In this document: in pieces, positions 37,195 to 50,600 of the stretch
Layout of the letters: the number at the start of each line of letters is the position of its first letter
Numbering within the stretch: position 1 is the stretch's first letter
Origin: Chlorocebus sabaeus
Lineage: Eukaryota > Chordata > Mammalia > Primates > Cercopithecidae
Reading direction: 5' to 3'
DNA length: 64,000 bases
NCBI RefSeq assembly: GCF_047675955.1
Contig: NW_027328070.1
Location: 1-64,000 of the forward strand
The notes under the pieces: generated by a model
The model's database searches: none
What the model was told of the DNA's origin: nothing
Seen by the model: the letters and a program-made list of their open reading frames with translations, nothing else
Position numbers and translations under genes: made by a program

Positions 37195-40100
37195 CAGTTA
37201 GTTCCTCTCACAGAGTTACAGCTTTCCCCTCAAGAAGGCTTTCGCTAAGACTGTTCATGTCGAATTTTCAAAGTGATAATTGGAATCCCATAGAGGGCTA
37301 TGGTGAAAAAGGAAATATCCTAAGGTAAAAACTGAAAAGTAGGTTTCTGAGAAAATGTTTTGTGTTCTGTTAATTCATCTTACAGAGTTACAGCTTTACC
37401 CTCAAGAAGCCTTTCGCTAAGACTTTTCTTCTGGAATTTGCAAAGTGATATTTGGAAACCCTATAGCCCTATGGTGAAAATGGAAATATCCTAAGATAAA
37501 AAACGAAAAGAAGGTTTCTGAGAAACTTCTTTGAATTCTTTTAATTCATCTTACAGATTTACAGCTTTTATCTCCAGAATCCTTTGGCTAAGACTGTTCT
37601 TGTGGAATTTGCAAAATGTATTTGGAAGCCCATAGAGGGCTATGCTGAAAAAGGAAATATCCTACGATAAAAACTGAAAAGAAGCTTTCTGAGAAACTGC
37701 TTTGTGTTCTGTTAATTCATCTCAGAGAGTTACAGCTTTCCCCTCAAGAAGTCTTTCACAAAGACTGTTCTTGTGTAATTTGCAAAGTGATATTTGGAAG
37801 ACCATAGAGGGCTATGTGGAAAAAGGAAATATAGTAAGATAAAATCCGAAAAGAAGCTTTCTGAGAAACTGCTTTGTGTTCTGTTAATTCATCTCAAAGT
37901 GTCACAGATTTCCCCTCATGAGGCCGTTCACTAAGACTGTTCTTCTGAAATTTGGAAAGTGATATTTAGAATCTCATAGAGGGCAATGGTGAAAAAGGAA
38001 ATATTTTCCGATACAAACTGTAAAGAAGCTTTCTGATAAACTGCTTTGTGTTCTGTTAGTTCATCTCACAGAGTTACAGCTTTCCCTTCAAGAAGCAGTT
38101 CACTGAGACTATTCTTGTGAAATTTGCAAAGTGATATTAGAAAACTCCTAGAGGGCTATGGTGAAAAAGGAAATATCTTCCGTTAAAAACTGGAAAGAAG
38201 CTTTTTGAGAAACTGCCGTGTGTTCTGTTAAAGCATCTCACCGAGTTACAGCTTTCCCCTCAAGAAGGCTTTCGCTAAGACTGTTCTTGTGGGATTTGCA
38301 AAGTGATATTTGGAAGTCCCTAGAGGGCTATGGTGAAAAAGGAAATATCTTTCGTTAAAAACTGGAAAGAAGATATCTGAGAAACTGCTTTGTGTTCTGT
38401 TAATTCATCTCACAGAGTTACAGTTTTCCCCTCCAGAAGTCTTTCGCTTCCACTGTTCTTGTGGAATTTGCATAGTGATATTTGGAATCCCATAGAGGGC
38501 TATGGTGAAAATGGAAATAACTTCAGTTAAAAAATGAAAAGAAGCTTTCCGAGAAACTGCTTTGTGTTCTGTTAATTCATCTCAAAGAGTTACAGCTTTC
38601 CCCTCAAGAAGCCTTCCGCTAAGGCTGTTTTTGAGGAATTTCCAAAGTGATATGTGGAAGCCCATAGAGGGCTATGGTGAAAATGGAAATATCGTAAGAT
38701 ACTTACCGAAAAGAAGCTGTCTGAAAAACTGCTTTGTGTTCTGTTAGTTCATCTCACAGAGCTACAGCTTTTCCCTCAAGAAGCCGTTCACTAAGACTGT
38801 TTTGTGAAATTTGCAAAGTGATATTTGGAAGCCCATAGAGGGCTAAGGTGAAAAAGGAAATATCTTCCGTTAAAAACTGGAAAGAACCATTCTGAGAAAA
38901 TGCGGTGTGTTCTGTTAGTACATATCACCGAGCTACAGCTTTCCCCTCAGGAAGCCGTTCACTAAGACTGTTCTTGTGGAATTGCAAAGTGATATTTGGA
39001 GGCACATAGAGGGCAATGGTGAAAAAGGAAACATCCTAAGATAAAAACTGAAAAGAAGCTTTCTGAGAAACTGCTTTGTGTTCTGTTAATTCAACTCACA
39101 GTTACTCTTTTACCTCAGGAAGCCTTTCGCTAAGGCTGTTGTTGTGGAATTTACAAAGTGATATTTTGAAGCCCATAGAGGGCTATGGTGAAAAAGGAAA
39201 TACCTTCAGTTAAAAACTGAAAAGAAGCTTTCTGAGAAACTGCTTTGTGTTCTGTTAATTCATCTCAAAGAGTTACTGCTTTTGCCTCAAGAATCCTTCC
39301 GCTAAGACTGTTTTCGTGGAATTTCCAAAGTGATATTTCGATACCCATAGTAGGCTATGGTGAAAATGGAAATATCCTAAGATAGAAACCGAAAAGAAGC
39401 TGTATGGAAAACTGCTTTGTGTTTTGTTAGTTCACTCACAGAGTTACAGCTTTCCCCTCAAGGAGCCGTTAACTAAGACTGTTTTGTGAAATTTGCAAAG
39501 TGATATTTGGAAGCCCATAGAGGGCAAAGGTGAAAAAGGAAATATCTTCCGTTAAAAACTGGAAAGAACCATTCTGAGAAAATGCGGTGTGTTCTGTTAG
39601 TACATATCACCGAGGTACAGCTTTCCTCTCAAGAAGCCTTTCGCTAAGACTGTTCTTGTTGGATTTCCAAAGTGATATTTGGAAGCCCATAGAGGGCTAT
39701 AGTGAAAAAGGAAATATCTTCAGTTAAATACTGGAAAGAAGCTTTCTGAAAGACTGCTTTGTGTTCTGTTAATTCATCTCACAGAGTTACAGCTTCCCCC
39801 CTCAAGAAGCCTTTCGCTAAGACTGTTCTTGTGGAATTTGCAAAGTCATATTTGGAAGCCCATAGAGGACTATGGTGAAAAAGGAACTAAATTCCGTTAA
39901 AAACTGGAAAGAAGATTTGTGAGAAACTGCTTTGTGTTCTGTTAATTCAACTCACAGAGTTACAGATTTCCCCTTCAGAAGCCTTTCGCTAAGACTGTCC
40001 TTCTGGAATTTGCAAAGTGATATTTGGAAGCCCATGGAGGGCTACGGTGAAAAGGGAAATAACTTCCGTTAAAAACTGGAAAGAAGCTTTCTGAGAAACT

Positions 40101-42511
40101 GCCGTGTGTTCTGTTAATACATCTCACCGAGTTACAGCTTTCCCCTCAAGAAGCCTTTCTATAAGACTGTTCTTGTGGAATTTGCAAAGTGATACTTGGA
40201 AGCCCATAGAGGGCTATTTTTAAAATGGAAATATCCTAGGATAAAAACCGAAAAGAAGCTGTCTGAGAAACTGCTTTGTGTTGTGTTAGTTCATCTCACA
40301 GTGTTACAGCTTTCCCCTCAAGAAGCCCTTCACTAAGACTGTTCTTGTGAAATTTGCAAACTGATATTTGTAATCCCATAGAGGACTTTGGTGAAAAAGG
40401 AAATATCTTTCGTTAAAAACTGGAAAGAAGATTTCTGAGAAACTGCTTTGTGTTCTGTTAATTCATCTCAGAGAGTTACAGATTTCCCCTCAAGAGGCCG
40501 TTCACTAAGACTGTTCTTGTGGAATTTGCAAAGTGATATTTTGAAGCCCATAGTGGACTATGGTGAAAAAGGAAATATCTTCCGCTAAAAACTGGAAAGA
40601 ACCTTTCTGAGAAACTGCTTTGTGTTCCGTTAATTAATCTCACAGAGTTACAGCTTTCCTATCATGAAGCCGATCACTAAGGCTGTTCTTTTGGAATATG
40701 CAAAGTGATATTTGGAAGCCCATAGAGGGCTACGGTGAAAAAGGAAATATCCTAAGACAAAAACTGAAAAGAAGCTTTCTGAGAAACTGCTTTGTGTTCT
40801 GTTAATTCATCTCACAGAGTTACATTTCCCTCTAAAAGCCTTTCGCTAAGGCTGTTGTCGAATTTGCAAAGTGATATTTGGAAGCCCATAGAGGGCTATG
40901 GTGAAAAAGGAAATATCTTCAGTTAAAAACTGGAAAGAAGCTTTCTGAGAAACTGCCATGTGTTCTGATAATAGACCTCACCCAGTTACAGCTTTCCCTT
41001 CAAGAAGCCTTTCGCTAAGACTGTTGTTGTGGGATTTGCAAAATGATATTTGGAAGCCCATAGAGCGCTATGGTGAAAAAGGAAATATCTTCTGTTACAA
41101 AGCGGAAAGAAGCTTTCTGAGAAACTCCTTTTTCTTCTGTTAATTCACCTCAAAGAGTTACAGCTTTCCACTCAATAATTCTTTCGCTAAGACTGTTCTT
41201 GTGGAATTTGCAAAGTGAGATTTGGAAGCCCATAGAGGTCTATGGTGAAAAAGGAAATATCGTAAGATAAAAACTGAAAAGAAGCTTTCTGAGAAATTGC
41301 TTTGTGTTCTGTTAATTCATCTCACATAGTTACAACATTTCCCTCTAAAAGCCTTTCGCTAAGACTGTTCTTGTGGAATTTGCAAAGTGATATTTGGAAG
41401 CCCATACAGGGTTATGTTGAAAAAGGAAATATCTTCGGTTAAAAACTGAAAAGAAGCTTTTTGAGAAACTGCTTTGTGTTCTGTTAATTCATCTCACAGA
41501 GTTACAACTTTCCCCTCAGGAAGCCTTTCGCTAAGACTGTTCTTGTGAAACTTGCAAAGTGATATTTGGAAGCCCATAGAGGGCTATGGCTTAAAAGGAA
41601 ATATCCTCCGTTAGAAACTGGAAAGAAGCTATCTGAGAAACTGCTTTGTGTTCTGTTAATTCATCTCACAGAGTTACAGTTTTCCCCTCCAGAAGTCTTT
41701 CGCTTCCACAGTTCTTGTGGAATTTGCATAGTGATATTTGTAATCCCATGGAGGGCTATGGTGAAAATGGAAATACCTTCAATTAAAAAATGAAAAGAAG
41801 CTTTCCGAGAAACTGCTTTGTGTTCTGTTAATTCATCTCAAAGAATTACAGCTTTCCCCTCAAGAAGCCTTCTGCTAAGACTGTTTTTGAGGAATTCCCA
41901 AAGTGATATGTGGAAGCCCATAGAGGGCTATGGTGAAAATGGAAATATCCTAAGATACTTACCGAAGAGAAGCTGTCTGAAAAACTGCTTTGTGTTCTGT
42001 TAGTTCATCTCACAGAGCTACAGCTTTTCCCTCAAGAAGCCGTTCATTAAGACTGTTTTGTGAAATTTGGAAAGTGATATTTGGAAACCCATAGAGGACT
42101 ATGGTGAAAAAGGAAATATCTTCCGTTAAAAACTGGAAAGAAGCATTCTGAGAAAATGCCGTGTCTTCTGTTAATACGTCTCACTGAGTTACAGCTTTCC
42201 TCTCAAGAAGCCTTTCGCTAAGACTGTTCTTGTGGGATTTGCAATGTGATATTTGGAAGCCCATAGAGGACTATGGTGAGAAAGGAAATATCCTCCGTTA
42301 AAAACTGGAAAGAAGATTTGTGAGAAAATGCTTTGTGTTCTGTTAATTCATCTCACAGAGTTAGAGCTTTCCCCTCAAGAAGCCTTTCGCTAAGACTGTT
42401 CTTGTGGAATTTGCAAAGTGATATTTGGAAGCCCATAGAGGTCTATGGTGAAAAAGGAAATATCCTCAGTTAAAAACTGGAAAGAAGCTTTCTGAGAAAC
42501 TGCTTTGTGTT
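37195..42511 (+). repeat. HOR unit 12: 31-mer, reference copy
   Basis: 5,317 bp. Sub-blocks: A-K at 37195-39082, L'-U at 39083-40798, V-GG at 40799-41652, H'-AA at 41653-42511. Marks after K: L' TTGTTGTGGAATTTAC; M GAGTTACTGCTTTTGCC; N GAGCCGTTAACTAAG; O CACCGAGGTACAG; P CAGCTTCCCCCC; Q ATTTCCCCTTCAG; R CTTTCTATAAGACTG; S GTTGTGTTAGTTC; T CAAGAGGCCGTTC; U TATCATGAAGCCGATC; V ACATTTCCCTCTAAAAG; W GATAATAGACCTCACCC; X CCACTCAATAATTC; Y CATAGTTACAACATTTCC; GG GGCTATGGCTTAAAAGG; H' CGCTTCCACAG; I' CAAAGAATTACAG; J' GTTCATTAAGACTG; JJ ATACGTCTCACTGAG; AA GAGTTAGAGCTTTCC. Confidence 0.9.
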
Positions 42512-45500
42512 CAGTTAGTTCCTCTCACAGAGTTACAGCTTTCCCCTCAAGAAGGCTTTCGCTAAGACTGTTCATGTCGAATTTTCAAAGTGATAATTGG
42601 AATCCCATAGAGGGCTATGGTGAAAAAGGAAATATCCTAAGGTAAAAACTGAAAAGTAGGTTTCTGAGAAAATGTTTTGTGTTCTGTTAATTCATCTTAC
42701 AGAGTTACAGCTTTACCCTCAAGAAGCCTTTCGCTAAGACATTTCTTCTGGAATTTGCAAAGTGATATTTGGAAACCCTATAGCCCTATGGTGAAAATGG
42801 AAATATCCTAAGATAAAAAACGAAAAGAAGGTTTCTGAGAAACTTCTTTGAATTCTTTTAATTCATCTTACAGATTTACAGCTTTTATCTCCAGAATCCT
42901 TTCGCTAAGACTGTTCTTGTGGAATTTGCAAAATGTTTTTGGAAGCCCATAGAGGGCTATGCTGAAAAAGGAAATATCCTACGATAAAAACTGAAAAGAA
43001 GCTTTCTGAGAAACTGCTTTGTGTTCTGTTAATTCATCTCAGAGAGTTACAGCTTTCCCCTCAAGAAGTCTTTCACAAAGACTGTTCTTGTGTAATTTGC
43101 AAAGTGATATTTGGAAGACCATAGAGGGCTATGTTGAAAAAGGAAATATAGTAAGATAAAATCCGAAAAGAAGCTTTCTGAGAAACTGCTTTGTGTTCTG
43201 TTAATTCATCTCAAAGTGTCACAGATTTCCCCTCATGAGGCCGTTCACTAAGACTGTTCTTCTGAAATTTGGAAAGTGATATTTAGAATCTCATAGAGGG
43301 CAATGGTGAAAAAGGAAAGATTTTCCGATACAAACTGTAAAGAAGCTTTCTGATAAACTGCTTTGTGTTCTGTTAGTTCATCTCACAGAGTTACAGCTTT
43401 CCCTTCAAGAAGCAGTTCACTGAGACTATTCTTGTGAAATTTGCAAAGTGATATTAGAAAACTCCTAGAGGGCTATGGTGAAAAAGGAAATATCTTCCGT
43501 TAAAAACTGGAAAGAAGCTTTTTGAGAAACTGCCGTGTGTTCTGTTAAAGCATCTCACCGAGTTACAGCTTTCCCCTCAAGAAGGCTTTCGCTAAGACTG
43601 TTCTTGTGGGATTTGCAAAGTGATATTTGGAAGTCCCTAGAGGGCTATGGTGAAAAAGGAAATATCTTTCGTTAAAAACTGGAAAGAAGATATCTGAGAA
43701 ACTGCTTTGTGTTCTGTTAATTCATCTCACAGAGTTACAGTTTTCCCCTCCAGAAGTCTTTCGCTTCCACTGTTCTTGTGGAATTTGCATAGTGATATTT
43801 GGAATCCCATAGAGGGCTATGGTGAAAATGGAAATAACTTCAGTTAAAAAATGAAAAGAAGCTTTCCGAGAAACTGCTTTGTGTTCTGTTAATTCATCTC
43901 AAAGAGTTACAGCTTTCCCCTCAAGAAGCCTTCCGCTAAGACTGTTTTTGAGGAATTTCCAAAGTGATATGTGGAAGCCCATAGAGGGCTATGGTGAAAA
44001 TGGAAATATCGTAAGATACTTACCGAAAAGAAGCTGTCTGAAAAACTGCTTTGTGTTCTGTTAGTTCATCTCACAGAGCTACAGCTTTTCCCTCAAGAAG
44101 CCGTTCACTAAGACTGTTTTGTGAAATTTGCAAAGTGATATTTGGAAGCCCATAGAGGGCTAAGGTGAAAAAGGAAATATCTTCCGTTAAAAACTGGAAA
44201 GAACCATTCTGAGAAAATGCGGTGTGTTCTGTTAGTACATATCACCGAGCTACAGCTTTCCCCTCAGGAAGCCGTTCACTAAGACTGTTCTTGTGGAATT
44301 GCAAAGTGATATTTGGAGGCACATAGAGGGCAATGGTGAAAAAGGAAACATCCTAAGATAAAAACTGAAAAGAAGCTTTCTGAGAAACTGCTTTGTGTTC
44401 TGTTAATTCAACTCACAGTTACTCTTTTACCTCAGGAAGCCTTTCGCTAAGGCTGTTGTTGTGGAATTTACAAAGTGATATTTTGAAGCCCATAGAGGTC
44501 TATGGTGAAAAAGGAAATACCTTCAGTTAAAAACTGAAAAGAAGCTTTCTGAGAAACTGCTTTGTGTTCTGTTAATTCATCTCAAAGAGTTACTGCTTTT
44601 GCCTCAAGAATCCTTCCGCTAAGACTGTTTTTGTGGAATTTCCAAAGTGATATTTCGATACCCATATTAGGCTATGGTGAAAATGGAAATATCCTAAGAT
44701 AGAAACCGAAAAGAAGCTGTATGGAAAACTGCTTTGTGTTTTGTTAGTTCACTCACAGAGTTACAGCTTTCCCCTCAAGGAGCCGTTAACTAAGACTGTT
44801 TTGTGAAATTTGCAAAGTGATATTTGGAAGCCCATAGAGGGCAAAGGTGAAAAAGGAAATATCTTCCGTTAAAAACTGGAAAGAACCATTCTGAGAAAAT
44901 GCGGTGTGTTCTGTTAGTACATATCACCGAGGTACAGCTTTCCTCTCAAGAAGCCTTTCGCTAAGACTGTTCTTGTGGGATTTCCAAAGTGATATTTGGA
45001 AGCCCATAGAGGGCTATAGTGAAAAAGGAAATATCTTCAGTTAAATACTGGAAAGAAGCTTTCTGAAAGACTGCTTTGTGTTCTGTTAATTCATCTTACA
45101 GAGTTACAGCTTCCCCCCTCAAGAAGCCTTTCGCTAAGACTGTTCTTGTGGAATTTGCAAAGTCATATTTGGAAGCCCATAGAGGACTATGGTGAAAAAG
45201 GAACTAACTTCCGTTAAAAACTGGAAAGAAGATTTGTGAGAAACTGCTTTGTGTTCTGTTAATTCAACTCACAGAGTTACAGATTTCCCCTTCAGAAGCC
45301 TTTCGCTAAGACTGTTCTTCTGGAATTTGCAAAGTGATATTTGGAAGCCCATGGAGGGCTATGGTGAAAAGGGAAATAACTTCCGTTAAAAACTGGAAAG
45401 AAGCTTTCTGAGAAACTGCCGTGTGTTCTGTTAATACATCTCACCGAGTTACAGCTTTCCCCTCAAGAAGCCTTTCTATAAGACTGTTCTTGTGGAATTT

Positions 45501-47662
45501 GCAAAGTGATACTTGGAAGCCCATAGAGGGCTATTTTTAAAATGGAAATATCCCAGGATAAAAACCGAAAAGAAGCTGTCTGAGAAACTGCTTTGTGTTG
45601 TGTTAGTTCATCTCACAGTGTTACAGCTTTCCCCTCAAGAAGCCCTTCACTAAGACTGTTCTTGTGAAATTTGCAAACTGATATTTGTAATCATATAGAG
45701 GACTTTGGTGAAAAAGGAAATATCTTTCGTTAAAAACTGGAAAGAAGATTTCTGAGAAACTGCTTTGTGTTCTGTTAATTCATCTCAGAGAGTTACAGAT
45801 TTCCCCTCAAGAGGCCGTTCACTAAGACTGTTCTTGTGGAATTTGCAAAGTGATATTTTGAAGCCCATAGTGGACTATGGTGAAAAAGGAAATATCTTCC
45901 GCTAAAAACTGGAAAGAACCTTTCTGAGAAACTGCTTTGTGTTCCGTTAATTAATCTCACAGAGTTACAGCTTTCCTATCATGAAGCCGATCACTAAGGC
46001 TGTTCTTTTGGAATATGCAAAGTGATATTTGGAAGCCCATAGAGGGCTATGGTGAAAAAGGAAATATCTTCAGTTAAAAACTGGAAAGAAGCTTTCTGAG
46101 AAACTGCCATGTGTTCTGATAATAGACCTCACCCAGTTACAGCTTTCCCTTCAAGAAGCCTTTCGCTAAGACTGTTGTTGTGGGATTTGCAAAATGATAT
46201 TTGGAAGCCCATAGAGCGCTATGGTGAAAAAGGAAATATCTTCTGTTACAAAGCGGAAAGAAGCTTTCTGAGAAACTCCTTTTTGTTCTGTTAATTCACC
46301 TCAAAGAGTTACAGCTTTCCACTCAATAATTCTTTCGCTAAGACTGTTCTTGTGGAATTTGCAAAGTGAGATTTGGAAGCCCATAGAGGTCTATGGTGAA
46401 AAAGGAAATATCGTAAGATAAAAACTGAAAAGAAGCTTTCTGAGAAATTGCTTTGTGTTCTGTTAATTCATCTCACATAGTTACAACATTTCCCTCTAAA
46501 AGCCTTTCGCTAAGACTGTTCTTGTGGAATTTACAAAGTGATATTTGGAAGCCCATACTGGGTTATGTTGAAAAAGGAAATATCTTCGGTTAAAAACTGA
46601 AAAGAAGCTTTTTGAGAAACTGCTTTGTGTTCTGTTAATTCATCTCACAGAGTTACAACTTTCCCCTCAGGAAGCCTTTTGCTAAGACTGTTCTTGTGAA
46701 ACTTGCAAAGTGATATTTGGAAGCCCATAGAGGGCTATGGCTTAAAAGGAAATATCCTCCATTAGAAACTGGAAAGAAGCTATCTGAGAAACTGCTTTGT
46801 GTTCTGTTAATTCATCTCACAGAGTTACAGTTTTCCCCTCCAGAAGTCTTTCGCTTCCACAGTTCTTGTGGAATTTGCATAGTGATATTTGTAATCCCAT
46901 GGAGGGCTATGGTGAAAATGGAAATACCTTCAATTAAAAAATGAAAAGAAGCTTTCCGAGAAACTGCTTTGTGTTCTGTTAATTCATCTCAAAGAATTAC
47001 AGCTTTCCCCTCAAGAAGCCTTCTGCTAAGACTGTTTTTGAGGAATTCCCAAAGTGATATGTGGAAGCCCATAGAGGTCTATGGTGAAAATGGAAATATC
47101 CTAAGATACTTACCGAAGAGAAGCTGTCTGAAAAACTGCTTTGTGTTCTGTTAGTTCATCTCACAGAGCTACAGCTTTTCCCTCAAGAAGCCGTTCATTA
47201 AGACTGTTTTGTGAAATTTGGAAAGTGATATTTGGAAACCCATAGAGGACTATGGTGAAAAAGGAAATATCTTCCGTTAAAAACTGGAAAGAAGCATTCT
47301 GAGAAAATGCCGTGTCTTCTGTTAATACGTCTCACTGAGTTACAGCTTTCCTCTCAAGAAGCCTTTCGCTAAGACTGTTCTTGTGGGATTTGCAATGTGA
47401 TATTTGGAAGCCCATAGAGGACTATGGTGAGAAAGGAAATATCCTCCGTTAAAAACTGGAAAGAAGATTTGTGAGAAAATGCTTTGTGTTCTGTTAATTC
47501 ATCTCACAGAGTTAGAGCTTTCCCCTCAAGAAGCCTTTCGCTAAGACTGTTCTTGTGGAATTTGCAAAGTGATATTTGGAAGCCCATAGAGGTCTATGGT
47601 GAAAAAGGAAATATCCTCAGTTAAAAACTGGAAAGAAGCTTTCTGAGAAACTGCTTTGTGTT
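42512..47662 (+). repeat. HOR unit 13: 30-mer
   Basis: As the 31-mer, but U and V are fused into one monomer (45944-46115), making it one monomer shorter (5,151 bp). The rest is nearly identical to the preceding unit, including FF-less U-to-V context and the H'-I'-J'-JJ-AA ending. Confidence 0.89.
45944..46115 (+). repeat. Hybrid monomer U/V
   Basis: U head (CCGTTAATTAATCTC, TATCATGAAGCCGATC, TTTTGGAATATGC) with V tail (GGCTATGGTG, ATCTTCAGTTAAAAACTGG), then directly W. The switch lies at about 46020-46048, where the parents are identical. Confidence 0.87.
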
Positions 47663-50600
47663 CAGTTAGTTCCTCTCACAGAGTTACAGCTTTCCCCTCA
47701 AGAAGGCTTTCGCTAAGACTGTTCATGTCGAATTTTCAAAGTGATAATTGGAATCCCATAGAGGGCTATGGTGAAAAAGGAAATATCCTAAGGTAAAAAC
47801 TGAAAAGTAGGTTTCTGAGAAAATGTTTTGTGTTCTGTTAATTCATCTTACAGAGTTACAGCTTTACCCTCAAGAAGCCTTTCGCTAAGACTTTTCTTCT
47901 GGAATTTGCAAAGTGATATTTGGAAACCCTATAGCCCTATGGTGAAAATGGAAATATCCTAAGATAAAAAACGAAAAGAAGGTTTCTGAGAAACTTCTTT
48001 GAATTCTTTTAATTCATCTTACAGATTTACAGCTTTTATCTCCACAATCCTTTGGCTAAGACTGTTCTTGTGGAATTTGCAAAATGTTTTTGGAAGCCCA
48101 TAGAGGGCTATGCTGAAAAAGGAAATATCCTACGATAAAAACTGAAAAGAAGCTTTCTGAGAAACTGCTTTGTGTTCAGTTAATTCATCTCAGAGAGTTA
48201 CAGCTTTCCCCTCAAGAAGTCTTTCACAAAGACTGTTCTTGTGTAATTTGCAAAGTGATATTTGGAAGACCATAGAGGGCTATGTTGAAAAAGGAAATAT
48301 AGTAAGATAAAATCCGAAAAGAAGCTTTCTGAGAAACTGCTTTGTGTTCTGTTAATTCATCTCAAAGTGTCACAGATTTCCCCTCATGAGGCCGTTCACT
48401 AAGACTGTTCTTCTGAAATTTGGAAAGTGATATTTAGAATCTCATAGAGGGCAATGGTGAAAAAGGAAATATTTTCCGATAAAAACTGTAAAGAAGCTTT
48501 CTGATAAACTGCTTTGTGTTCTGTTAGTTCATCTCACAGAGTTACAGCTTTGCCTTCAAGAAGCAGTTCACTGAGACTATTCTTGTGAAATTTGCAAAGT
48601 GATATTAGAAAACTCCTAGAGGGCTATGGTGAAAAAGGAAATATCTTCCGTTAAAAACTGGAAAGAAGCTTTTTGAGAAACTGCCGTGTGTTCTGTTAAA
48701 GCATCTCACCGAGTTACAGCTTTCCCCTCAAGAAGGCTTTCGCTAAGACTGTTCTTGTGGGATTTGCAAAGTGATATTTGGAAGTCCCTAGAGGGCTATG
48801 GTGAAAAAGGAAATATCTTTCGTTAAAAACTGGAAAGAAGATATCTGAGAAACTGCTTTGTGTTCTGTTAATTCATCTCACAGAGTTACAGTTTTCCCCT
48901 CCAGAAGTCTTTCGCTTCCACTGTTCTTGTGGAATTTGCATAGTGATATTTGGAATCCCGTAGAGGGCTATGGTGAAAATGGAAATAACTTCAGTTAAAA
49001 AATGAAAAGAAGCTTTCCGAGAAACTGCTTTGTGTTCTGTTAATTCATCTCAAAGAGTTACAACTTTCCCCTCAAGAAGCCTTCCGCTAAGACTGTTTTT
49101 GAGGAATTTCCAAAGTGATATGTGGAAGCCCATAGAGGGCTATGGTGAAAATGGAAATATCGTAAGATACTTACCGAAAAGAAGCTGTCTGAAAAACTGC
49201 TTTGTGTTCTGTTAGTTCATCTCACAGAGCTACAGCTTTTCCCTCAAGAAGCCGTTCACTAAGACTGTTTTGTGAAATTTGCAAAGTGATATTTGGAAGC
49301 CCATAGAGGCCTAAGGTGAAAAAGGAAATATCTTCCGTTAAAAACTGGAAAGAACCATTCTGAGAAAATGCGATGTGTTCTCTTAGTACATATCACCGAG
49401 CTACAGCTTTCCCCTCAGGAAGCCGTTCACTAAGACTGTTCTTGTGGAATTGCAAAGTGATATTTGGAGGCACATAGAGGGCAATGGTGAAAAAGGAAAC
49501 ATCCTAAGATAAAAACTGAAAAGAAGCTTTCTGAGAAACTGCTTTGTGTTCTGTTAATTCAACTCACAGTTACTCTTTTACCTCAGGAAGCCTTTCGCTA
49601 AGGCTGCTGTTGTGGAATTTACAAAGTGATATTTTGAAGCCCATAGAGGGCTATGGTGAAAAAGGAATTACCTTCAGTTAAAAACTGAAAAGAAGCTTTC
49701 TGAGAAACTGCTTTGTGTTCTGTTAATTCATCTCAAAGAGTTATTGCTTTTGCCTCAAGAATCCTTCCGCTAAGACTGTTTTTGTGGAATTTCCAAAGTG
49801 ATATTTCGATACCCATAGTAGGCTATGGTGAAAATGGAAATATCCTAAGATAAAAACCGAAAAGAAGCTGTATGGAAAGCTGCTTTGTGTTTTGTTAGTT
49901 CACTCACAGAGTTACAGCTTTCCCCTCAAGGAGCCGTTAACTAAGACTGTTTTGTGAAATTTGCAAAGTGATATTTGGAAGCCCATAGAGGGCAAAGGTG
50001 AAAAAGGAAATATCTTCCGTTAAAAACTGGAAAGAACCATTCTGAGAAAATGCGGTGTGTTCTGTTAGTACATATCACCGAGCTACAGCTTTCCTCTCAA
50101 GAAGCCTTTCGCTAAGACTGTTCTTGTGGGATTTCCAAAGTGATATTTGGAAGCCCATAGAGGGCTATAGTGAAAAAGGAAATATCTTCAGTTAAATACT
50201 GGAAAGAAGCTTTCTGAAAGACTGCTTTGTGTTCTGTTAATTCATCTCACAGAGTTACAGCTTCCCCCCTCAAGAAGCCTTTCGCTAAGACTGTTCTTGT
50301 GGAATTTGCAAAGTCATATTTGGAAGCCCATAGAGGACTATGGTGAAAAAGGAACTAACTTCCGTTAAAAACTGGAAAGAAGATTTGTGAGAAACTGCTT
50401 TGTGTTCTGTTAATTCAACTCACAGAGTTACAGATTTCCCCTTCAGAAGCCTTTCGCTAAGATTGTTCTTCTGGAATTTGCAAAGTGATATTTGGAAGCC
50501 CATGGAGGGCTACGGTGAAAAGGGAAATAACTTCCGTTAAAAACTGGAAAGAAGCTTTCTGAGAAACTGCCGTGTGTTCTGTTAATACATCTCACCGAGT

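Noticed and set aside
48170..48190. TTCAGTTAATTC at 48177 as an additional A monomer
   Set aside because: It is a single T-to-A change in a D monomer. The following GAGAGTTACAG and CTTTCACAAAG are D marks.
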